From contig NZ_JAATEJ010000003.1 of NCBI RefSeq assembly GCF_012034175.1, positions 62,001 through 126,000 on the forward strand: a DNA stretch of 64,000 bases. Direction: 5' to 3'. Positions 58,207 to 64,000 of the stretch are shown in pieces. Position numbers and translations under genes: made by a program. Numbering within the stretch: position 1 is the stretch's first letter; each line of letters starts with the position of its first letter. The notes under the pieces were generated by a model. That model was not told the origin of the DNA. It was given only the letters and a program-made list of their open reading frames with translations, and did no database searches. This stretch comes from Actinacidiphila epipremni (GTDB taxonomy: Bacteria > Actinomycetota > Actinomycetes > Streptomycetales > Streptomycetaceae).

Positions 58207-59229
58207 GTGGCCCAAGCGGACCTGAGGTTCCTCGGAGTGGACCCGGACGACGAGGCCCTGTACCGACTGCTGCTGCGCCGCGGCGGGTTCGGCCACGCGG
58301 AGGTCTCCCGCCACCTCGCCCACGAGGCCCAGCAGGGCATCGAGCCGCAGGACGTCTACCGCCGGCTCACGTCCCTGGGCCTGGCGACCGAGACGCCCGG
58401 CGGCCTGCTCGCCCCGGTCTCCCCCGCGAAGGCCGTCGAGGGCCTGGTCGAGCGCCAAGTGGACCGATTACGCGCACAGTTGGAGGAGGAGGCGATCACC
58501 AGCGGCGTCGTCGACTCGCTGCTCGCCGAGCACGAGAAGTCACTGGCGGACGGCAGCCGGCCCGCGGACATCCAAAGCTCCGTGCAGCACATCGAGGGCA
58601 TGGCGGCGGTGCGGGCCGTCATCGACGAACTGACCTTCTTCACCCGCACCGAGAGCCTGACGACCAGCCCCACCGGCGTCCTGAGCCAGGACACCATCGA
58701 CCACGCGCGAGTCCTCGACACCCGCATCCTGCGCCGCGGCGTCCACATGCGCACCCTGCTCGCCTCACCCGCGCTCGACGACGCCACGACGATGAGCTAC
58801 GCCCGCGAGCTCACCACCAAGGGCGCGCACGTCCGGATCTCCTACCAGCCCCTCGAACGCCTCATCATCTGCGACCGCACCGCCGCCCTCACCCCCATCG
58901 ACCCCACCCACACATCCAAGGGCGCCATCCTCACCCGCGACCCGGGCCTGGTCGCCGCCCTCGTCTCGCTCTTCGAGCGCATGTGGCACACCGCCCACGA
59001 CCTCCCCGTCTCCGAGGACGCCGACGCGACGTCCGCGGCCTTCGCCTCGACGATGGAACGCCAGATCCTCCAGTCGCTGTGCACGGCCGACAAGGACGAG
59101 ACCGCGGCCCGCGAACTGGGCGTGGCGGTCCGCACCTACCGCAAGCACGTGGCGTCCGTGATGCAGCGCCTCGGCGCGTCCAACCGCTTCCAAGCAGCCC
59201 TCCTGGCCCGCGAACGCGGCTGGGTGTGA
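58207..59229 (+). CDS. LuxR-family regulator with TrmB-like N-terminal domain
   Basis: 340 residues. N-terminal winged helix (about 20-60): ALYRLLLRRGGFGHAEVSRH, then DVYRRLTSLGLATETPGG, as in TrmB-like proteins. A coiled middle (LVERQVDRLRAQLEEEAI) and a ligand-like phospholipase-D-type fold region (VDTRILRRGVHMRTLLA, IICDRTAALT) follow. The C-terminal LuxR helix-turn-helix (about 275-335) reads ILQSLCTADKDETAARELG and YRKHVASVMQRLGA. GTG 58207 has AAGGGG 6 nt before it (58204 is also possible). It is divergent from the peptide and the ten-gene run, so I infer it is their pathway-specific activator. Confidence 0.87.
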   Translation: MAQADLRFLGVDPDDEALYRLLLRRGGFGHAEVSRHLAHEAQQGIEPQDVYRRLTSLGLATETPGGLLAPVSPAKAVEGLVERQVDRLRAQLEEEAITSGVVDSLLAEHEKSLADGSRPADIQSSVQHIEGMAAVRAVIDELTFFTRTESLTTSPTGVLSQDTIDHARVLDTRILRRGVHMRTLLASPALDDATTMSYARELTTKGAHVRISYQPLERLIICDRTAALTPIDPTHTSKGAILTRDPGLVAALVSLFERMWHTAHDLPVSEDADATSAAFASTMERQILQSLCTADKDETAARELGVAVRTYRKHVASVMQRLGASNRFQAALLARERGWV

Positions 59230-59231
59230 CC

Positions 59232-59606
59232 TCAGTTCGCGGCGGCCCGCTCGGACTGGCTGCGCAGCACGCAGAATTCGTTGCCCTCGGGGTCGGCAAG
59301 CACGGCCCACCCCGTACCGTCGGGATTGCGCCGGTCGGCAAGGAAGCTCGCCCCGAGCGCGAGCAGCCGCTCGACCTCCTCGTCACGCGAGGTGTCCGGC
59401 CGCAGGCACAGATGCAGCCGGTTCTTCCCGGCCTTGCCCTCCGGCACCTGGTTGAAATACAAGGCTGGCCCTTCGGCCATCCCCACCCGCACCTCCCGGT
59501 CCCCCGCCTCCCCCTCCACGTCCCGCCCCACCACGGCACCCCAGAACCGCGCAAGCCCATACGCATCCGCGCAGTCAATGGCCACGTTCTCCACAACCGT
59601 TCCCAT
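59232..59606 (-). CDS. glyoxalase-like (VOC) domain protein
   Basis: 124 residues of one VOC fold: VVENVAIDCADAYGLARFWGA at the start, a strand VGMAEGPALYFNQVPEG and the closing GTGWAVLADPEGNEFCVL with the usual Glu. Position His is replaced, so metal binding is incomplete. The family includes dioxygenases, isomerases and drug-binding proteins; the reaction is unknown. It is convergent with the LuxR-family gene (3 bp apart) and may be part of the core genome rather than the cluster. Confidence 0.85.
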   Translation of the reverse strand: MGTVVENVAIDCADAYGLARFWGAVVGRDVEGEAGDREVRVGMAEGPALYFNQVPEGKAGKNRLHLCLRPDTSRDEEVERLLALGASFLADRRNPDGTGWAVLADPEGNEFCVLRSQSERAAAN

Positions 59607-59761
59607 ACCCCCCGACCCTCCCCGATCCGCCCTCCACACGCCACCGGCTTGCACCTTCAGGGCGTCTCGTCCCTACTGCCCGGTTCGGCCGACTCGACCC
59701 GCATCGTTCCGCTAGGGTCTGCCCCTACAGCGCCTGAGTGGCGCGGAATGCGGGGGTTGCC

Positions 59762-60049
59762 GTGAGTGTGCGCTTGTCGGGCGGCTTGGGCCCGCTCCGG
59801 GTGTCGGTGCCATTGACGCCGCGAAGGCGACGGCGGCGCCGGGGGCGTTCCTCGGGCGGCGGTGGCGGAGGCGCGATCGCCGCGCTCGGGACGCTGATGT
59901 GGTGGACGGTCCTCTACCTCGCGATCTGGCCCATGCGGCTGCTCTGCTGGGAACTTCCCAAGCTCGCCTGGCGCGGTTACCAGGCATGGCAGACCCGCCG
60001 CCCCACCGCTTCGGCCCCTCCGCCGCCCGTCACGCCGCCGACGAGCTGA
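59762..60049 (+). CDS. small basic membrane protein
   Basis: 95 residues from GTG 59762 (GGGGG before it). An Arg-rich stretch (RRRRRRRGR, about 20-28) is followed by a Gly-rich turn and one membrane helix (about 38-62, with Trp-Trp and Trp residues). The N-terminus SVRLSGGLGPLRVSVPL resembles the start of DUF4236-like proteins, which run Leu-Gly-Pro-x-Arg-x-x-x-Ser. No function is known. It lies between the VOC gene and tRNA-Ser. Confidence 0.65.
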   Translation: MSVRLSGGLGPLRVSVPLTPRRRRRRRGRSSGGGGGGAIAALGTLMWWTVLYLAIWPMRLLCWELPKLAWRGYQAWQTRRPTASAPPPPVTPPTS

Positions 60050-60242
60050 AGAAGGACGGGCACCTGCCACTCTCGTCTCCGCCACAATCACCACCAAGGG
60101 GGAACCAGCTTGCGGACCCGAATAGTCGCAGTCATTTGAGCCGCCCTCGGCGCATGCGGCGGGGGCGGTGACCAGAAGGCCGGCCCCGACACCGCCAACG
60201 CACGGCCACCCGCGTCCGGGCCCGGCTGGGACGGTGGACGCA

Positions 60243-60279
60243 CAGAGCGGGTGCCCCCAGGATGAGGGCACCCGCTCTG
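60243..60279 (-). terminator. terminator hairpin after tRNA-Ser(UGA)
   Basis: Perfect 14-bp stem CAGAGCGGGTGCCC and complement, loop of 9, beginning 24 bp beyond the tRNA 3' end on the minus strand. Confidence 0.8.
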
Positions 60280-60302
60280 GCCTGCTCGATGCGTCAGCTG
60301 TG

Positions 60303-60389
60303 CGGAGGCTGTGGGATTTGAACCCACGGTGACATCGCTGCCACGACGGTTTTCAAGACCGTTCCCTTCGGCCGCTCGGGCAAGCCTCC
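60303..60389 (-). tRNA. tRNA-Ser(UGA)
   Basis: An 87-nt class II tRNA on the minus strand: acceptor GGAGGCT/AGCCTCC, anticodon stem ACGGT/ACCGT around CTTGAAA (anticodon TGA in DNA), long variable arm, T-arm GTGGG-TTCAAAT-CCCAC, discriminator G. CCA is not encoded. It decodes UCA and UCG. Confidence 0.97.
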
Positions 60390-60459
60390 CCGCAGGGCGC
60401 CCCGCGGGGTCGGCTCCGGGTGAGGGGAGCCGGGGGGTGGGGGCGCTGCGGGGGTCAGC

Positions 60460-62265
60460 CTACTGGGTGGAGTCGCCGGTGCGGGCGCCGAGGGTGACGG
60501 TGGTGGTGTGGGTCGTGCCGTCGCGGGTGTAGGTGACGGGGACGGTGTCCTTGGGCTGGTGCTGCCAGATCTCGCCGATCAGCGTCTCGTCGCTGTCGAT
60601 GATCGTGTGGTCGAACTGGGTGATGACGTCGCCCGGCTTGAGGCCGGCCTTGTCGCCGGGGCCGCCGGGGGTGACGGAGCTGGAGTCCTGGCCGATCTTG
60701 GCGCCGTCGCCCTGGTACTGGCCGTCGAGGGTGACCTGGATGACGGGGTAGACGGGCTGGCCGGTCTTGATCAGCTCGTCGGCGACGCGCTTGGCCTGGT
60801 TGATCGGGATGGCGAAGCCGAGGCCGACGCTGCCGCCCTGGCTGCCGGGGGAGCTGGTGCCGCCGGGCTGGATCGCGGAGTTGATGCCGATGACCGCGCC
60901 ATTGGCGTTGAGGAGGGGGCCGCCCGAGTTGCCGGGGTTGATGGACGCGTCGGTCTGGATCGCGCTCATGTACGACGCCTGCGAGCCCTGGCCGTCGCTG
61001 GAGGCGACCGGGCGGTGCACCGCGCTGACGATGCCCGTCGTCACCGTGCCGGACAGACCGAACGGTGCGCCGATCGCGATCGTCGCGTCGCCGACCGCCG
61101 CCTGGTCGGAGTTGCCGAGCGGCAGCGGCGAGAGGGTGACGCCCGAGGCGTTCTTGAGCTTGATCACCGCGACGTCGTAGCCCTGGGCGCGGCCGACGAT
61201 CTCCGCGTCGTACGTCTTGCCGTTGGAGAACGTGACGGTGAGCTTGCCGCCGTCCGCCGCCGGGGCGACGACGTGGTTGTTGGTGAGGATGTGGCCCTGG
61301 GTGTCGTAGACGAAGCCGGTGCCGGTGCCGCTCTCCTGGCTGCCGCTGGCCTTGATCGTCACCACGCGCGGCAGCGCCTTGCTCGCGATGCCGGCGACCG
61401 ACGTGGGCGCGCGGTTGAGGGCCTTCTGGCTGCCGCTGTCGGAGACCGTGGTGGACGACGAGGCGTTGTCGTTGTCGTTGTGCTCCGCCGCCCAGTAGCC
61501 GATCCCGCCGCCGACGCCGCCGGCGACCAGCGCCGCCACCAGCACCGCGGCGACCAGACCGCCGATGCCGCGGCGCTTGCGCCCGCCGTCCGGCGGTACG
61601 GGCACGGGCGCGCCCCACACCGGGCCTTCGGGGCCGCCGGGGCCGCCGTAACCGGGCTGCGTCTGCGGCGGCTGCCCGCCGGTCGCGTACGACGGGGTGG
61701 CCGGCACGGCGTACGGGTCCTGCGGCGGCTGCTGGGGCTGGCTCTGCGGCTGCGGGAGCTGCTGCTGCTCCTGGGGCTTCTCGTGCGGCTCCGAGCCGTA
61801 CTCCGGGCCGTACGCCGCGTGCTGCCCGTACGCCTGCGGCTGCGCCGGCACGACCGGCGGGTGCGCGTCCTGCGCGGACTGCTGCGGCTGCGGCGGTACG
61901 GGCGCGGGCGCGGCGGCCGGCGCCGCGGGGGGCTCGTACGCGGGCGAGGGCACGGGGGAGGGTGAAGGTGCGGGCGCGGAAGCCTGCGCCGGGGCGTCGT
62001 ACGGGCCGGGCGGCGGGCCCACGGGAGCCTGGTGCTGGTGCGCGAGCGCGGCCGGCGGCGGGCCGTACGGCGACGGCGGGCCCACCGGCGGCGGTGCCTG
62101 CGTCGGCAGGACCTCGGTGCGCGCCACGTCGTCGACGGGCGCCGGCGGTGCCGCCGGAGGAGCGGGGGCCTGTGCGGCCGAGGCACCGTCGGGCGCCGCA
62201 CCTGCGGGCGCGGTCGCCGCCGACTCCGCAGCCGGGACGGATCCGGCTTCGTTCTCGGTGCTCAC
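60460..62265 (-). CDS. HtrA/DegP-type serine protease with PDZ domain
   Basis: 601 residues. A 230-residue Pro/Gln/Ala-rich cytoplasmic tail leads through a basic stretch to one membrane helix (GIGGLVAAVLVAALVAGGVG). The extracellular trypsin-like domain has the triad: His in LTNNHVV, Asp in GYDVAVIKL, Ser in GNSGGPLLN. One PDZ domain ends the protein (GDKAGLKPGDVITQFD). It is a membrane-anchored protease for damaged or regulated envelope proteins, like other actinobacterial HtrA enzymes with a disordered N-terminal tail. ATG 62265 is preceded by GAGGAGAAACGCT. It lies next to tRNA-Ser and divergent from the GDPD gene. Confidence 0.93.
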   Translation of the reverse strand: MSTENEAGSVPAAESAATAPAGAAPDGASAAQAPAPPAAPPAPVDDVARTEVLPTQAPPPVGPPSPYGPPPAALAHQHQAPVGPPPGPYDAPAQASAPAPSPSPVPSPAYEPPAAPAAAPAPVPPQPQQSAQDAHPPVVPAQPQAYGQHAAYGPEYGSEPHEKPQEQQQLPQPQSQPQQPPQDPYAVPATPSYATGGQPPQTQPGYGGPGGPEGPVWGAPVPVPPDGGRKRRGIGGLVAAVLVAALVAGGVGGGIGYWAAEHNDNDNASSSTTVSDSGSQKALNRAPTSVAGIASKALPRVVTIKASGSQESGTGTGFVYDTQGHILTNNHVVAPAADGGKLTVTFSNGKTYDAEIVGRAQGYDVAVIKLKNASGVTLSPLPLGNSDQAAVGDATIAIGAPFGLSGTVTTGIVSAVHRPVASSDGQGSQASYMSAIQTDASINPGNSGGPLLNANGAVIGINSAIQPGGTSSPGSQGGSVGLGFAIPINQAKRVADELIKTGQPVYPVIQVTLDGQYQGDGAKIGQDSSSVTPGGPGDKAGLKPGDVITQFDHTIIDSDETLIGEIWQHQPKDTVPVTYTRDGTTHTTTVTLGARTGDSTQ

Positions 62266-62421
62266 AGCGTTTCTCCTCGGGTCAAAACAGGGTGGTTAGC
62301 CGAACACAGCATTTCCCACGGCGTGTCGGACCGCCGTAAGCGGGAGCTGTGCATGTCAGCGACGCGTACGCAAGGGGGCCGGTTCGCGGGGGCTCCGCCG
62401 GGGCGGTGGCACCATGAACCG

Positions 62422-63402
62422 ATGACACATGCGCACGCGGTCCCGGAGACGTACCCGCAGGGGCGCCCTGTCCAGGTCGTCGCCCATCGGGGTGCCTCCG
62501 AAGATGTACCAGAACATACGCTCGCCGCGTACCGGAAAGCCATCGAGGACGGCGCCGACGCCCTGGAGTGCGACATCCGGCTGACGGCGGACGGCGAGCT
62601 GGTGTGCGTGCACGACTGGCGGGTCAACCGGACGTCCAACGGCCGCGGGGCCGTCTCCTCGCTGGAACTGGCGGACCTGGCGGCGCTGGACTTCGGCTCC
62701 TGGAAGGGCCGGCAGTCCGACCCCGAGACGCCGGAGCGCTACGACCTCGACGAGCGCAGCCGGGTCCTGACCCTGCGGCGGCTGCTGGAGCTGGTCGTGG
62801 ACACCGACCGCCGCGTGGAGCTGGCGATCGAGACGAAGCACCCGACGCGCTGGGCCGGACAGGTGGAGGAGCGGCTCATCGACCTGCTGCGCCACTTCGG
62901 CCTCGACCGGCCGGACCAACGAGACCAACGAGACCAACGAGACCAGCGGGACCGGTCCGGCCCGTCCCCCGTCGCGCCTACGGCCACGGCGCCGGAAGGG
63001 AGCCCCACGGCTTGGCCTATTGCCGCGGATACGCCGCCGGCCCCGCAATATGCCCCGTCCCAGGTCCGTGTGATGAGTTTCTCGTCACGTTCCCTGCGCC
63101 GCGTTCACCTCTCCGCGCCCGCGCTGCCCACCGTCTATCTGATGCAGTACGTGCTGCCGCGGCATCGTGACGGCCGGCTTCCCGCGGGCGTCCGGATCGC
63201 CGGTCCCGGCATGCGCATCATCCGCGCGAATCCCGGCTACGTGGCGCGTTTGCACCGGGCGGGAAACCAGGTCCATGTATGGACGGTGGACGACCCCGCC
63301 GATGTGGAACTGTGCGCCCGGCTGGGCGTCGACGCCCTCATCACCAACCGGCCCCGCCAGGTGATCGAGCAGCTCAGCGGCATCGAGGGCCTGCGCCGCT
63401 GA
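62422..63402 (+). CDS. glycerophosphodiester phosphodiesterase
   Basis: 326 residues. The GDPD active site is complete: VVAHRGASEDVPEHTL (His and Glu), ALECDIRLTADGELVCVHD (acidic metal ligands and His), then VELAIETKHP (Glu, Lys) and VHVWTVDDP near the end. It splits glycerophosphodiesters to glycerol-3-phosphate and alcohols for phosphate and lipid recycling. A low-complexity insert (about residues 165-210) begins with repeated Asp-Gln-Arg triplets and continues Pro/Ala-rich; it lies in a loop between core strands and should not disturb the TIM barrel. No signal peptide is seen, so it is probably cytoplasmic. Confidence 0.93.
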   Translation: MTHAHAVPETYPQGRPVQVVAHRGASEDVPEHTLAAYRKAIEDGADALECDIRLTADGELVCVHDWRVNRTSNGRGAVSSLELADLAALDFGSWKGRQSDPETPERYDLDERSRVLTLRRLLELVVDTDRRVELAIETKHPTRWAGQVEERLIDLLRHFGLDRPDQRDQRDQRDQRDRSGPSPVAPTATAPEGSPTAWPIAADTPPAPQYAPSQVRVMSFSSRSLRRVHLSAPALPTVYLMQYVLPRHRDGRLPAGVRIAGPGMRIIRANPGYVARLHRAGNQVHVWTVDDPADVELCARLGVDALITNRPRQVIEQLSGIEGLRR

Positions 63403-63784
63403 CCGGCCGACGGCGGCGCCCGCCCGTTCCGGCTCCGCCTATTGCCGGCGATTCCGCCGCCCATTGCCACGTCTTTCGCCGGCGCCCCGCCACCGCGCCG
63501 GTTCACCGGCAAGCCCCCGCAATATCCCGCGTGAAACGCGGCAAGAGACGTCGGGCCTTCTCTCACGTTGCGGCAAATTGCGAGCGATACGGCGGAGGAT
63601 CGCACCCGCACCGGCGCCGGGCGTACGCGGGCGGCCGTTGCCAAGGGCATGGGCGTGCCCGGCGCACCCGAGCGGTTGCTTTCAGGCGGTGTATGGAGTG
63701 CGTCAAGAGATCGCGGCCGGGCAGTTTCCGGTGCAGCCCCAGAGGGCATCCATCCCGTGGCGTGGGGTGAAGGAGGTCACGGGG
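63403..63784. other. intergenic region without a recognisable gene
   Basis: About 380 bp between the GDPD gene and the ATPase gene. Several short accidental frames exist, but none has a ribosome site. AGGAGG at 63771-63776 belongs to the next gene. I see no hairpin or repeat of note. Confidence 0.6.
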
Positions 63785-64000
63785 GTGTCGGTGATGGTCG
63801 CACAGGAGGTGCCGACGTCTACGACCATGGCCCTGCCCCATGGTCCTGGAGGCGTCGCGGACGCACGACGGCGCATGCGCCGGGATCTGTACGCGCAGAA
63901 CGTGCCGGAGACGGTGGTCGACGACGCGGTGCTGATCCTTTCCGAACTGCTGAGCAATTCGTGCCGGCACGCCCGCCCGCTGGGTGATCCGGCGCGGGAG
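63785..64000 (+). CDS. anti-sigma-type ATP-binding protein (partial, runs off the window)
   Basis: The visible 72 residues start at GTG 63785, with AGGAGG 8 nt upstream (an ATG at 63794 is also possible). After a Thr/Met/Pro-rich start comes GVADARRRMRRDLYA and DDAVLILSELLSNSCRHAR, the N box of a HATPase_c domain with Glu and Asn for Mg-ATP, as in RsbW/SpoIIAB-like regulators common in Streptomyces. The G boxes lie beyond the window end. It probably binds a sigma or anti-anti-sigma factor, but the partner cannot be named. Confidence 0.85.
   Translation, partial: MSVMVAQEVPTSTTMALPHGPGGVADARRRMRRDLYAQNVPETVVDDAVLILSELLSNSCRHARPLGDPARE

Noticed and set aside
60303..60389. att duplication at tRNA-Ser(UGA) next to the accessory cluster
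   Set aside because: The position is suggestive, but I found no second copy of the tRNA 3' end at the other edge (42-44 kb) and no integrase.

Overview
The window is very GC-rich (third codon positions are almost all G or C), uses GTG starts freely, and carries sigF, a secreted SSI-type protease inhibitor fold, SHOCT-like DUF1707 and XRE/ATPase gene sets. It comes from a Streptomyces-like actinomycete (family Streptomycetaceae). From memory, the gene order sigF-sigN ... two-component pair/glycosyltransferases ... acyl-CoA synthetase/SigE-type sigma ... HtrA-type protease/GDPD matches a conserved central stretch of Streptomyces chromosomes, read in reverse of the usual S. coelicolor numbering. 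No plasmid, phage or transposase gene is seen.

1-13 kb: a small membrane protein and a Dabb protein, two tandem stress/development sigma factors (sigF, sigN), a 14-TM multidrug-type MFS pump with a possible operator, a flavin/F420 oxidoreductase, DUF1707 and ArsR-fold regulators. Then comes a minus-strand unit: OmpR-type response regulator, histidine kinase, polyprenol-type glycosyltransferase with GtrA domain, and PMT-type glycosyltransferase. 13-27 kb: a frameshifted epimerase divergent from a GlxA-type AraC regulator, GNAT, GGCT-like protein, a receptor Ser/Thr kinase with an extracellular ricin-B-like domain, a TetR regulator divergent from a methyltransferase with two palindromic operators, an arsenic-resistance locus (arsR-aquaporin-arsC plus divergent ArsI/CadI), and an XRE/ATPase regulatory module containing one broken gene, ending at tRNA-Arg.

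27-42 kb: tRNA-Ser(GCU), an SSI-like inhibitor, a 1450-residue PAS/pseudo-kinase/receiver protein with a huge Pro-rich linker, a degenerate ~64-bp non-coding tandem array that runs into a 3' fragment of a MocR-type gene, two dynamin-like GTPases, an AMP-forming acyl-CoA synthetase with an upstream palindrome, a SigE-type ECF sigma factor, a secreted DUF1906 protein and, in the adjacent gap, two head-to-head perfect Streptomyces DnaA boxes.

42-60 kb is accessory. After an Rrf2-regulated NAD(P)-binding protein comes a minus-strand run of ten tightly packed metabolic genes (57.1 to 44.1 kb): amino-acid dehydrogenase, D-2-hydroxyacid dehydrogenase, sulfotransferase, a substrate-binding protein without signal peptide, TPP enzyme, FAD D-lactate-type oxidase, APC permease, aminotransferase, SDR and a cystathionine beta-synthase-type enzyme. 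It has no NRPS, PKS or ligase. Upstream are two very small genes, one encoding a secreted peptide ending in Asn-Asp-Trp-Gly, and a divergent TrmB/LuxR regulator preceded by four 22-23-bp direct repeats. I regard this as the best candidate for an undescribed system: a possibly peptide-regulated amino acid/2-oxo acid pathway. 60-64 kb returns to core genes: tRNA-Ser(UGA), an HtrA-type protease, a glycerophosphodiester phosphodiesterase and the start of an anti-sigma-type ATPase.
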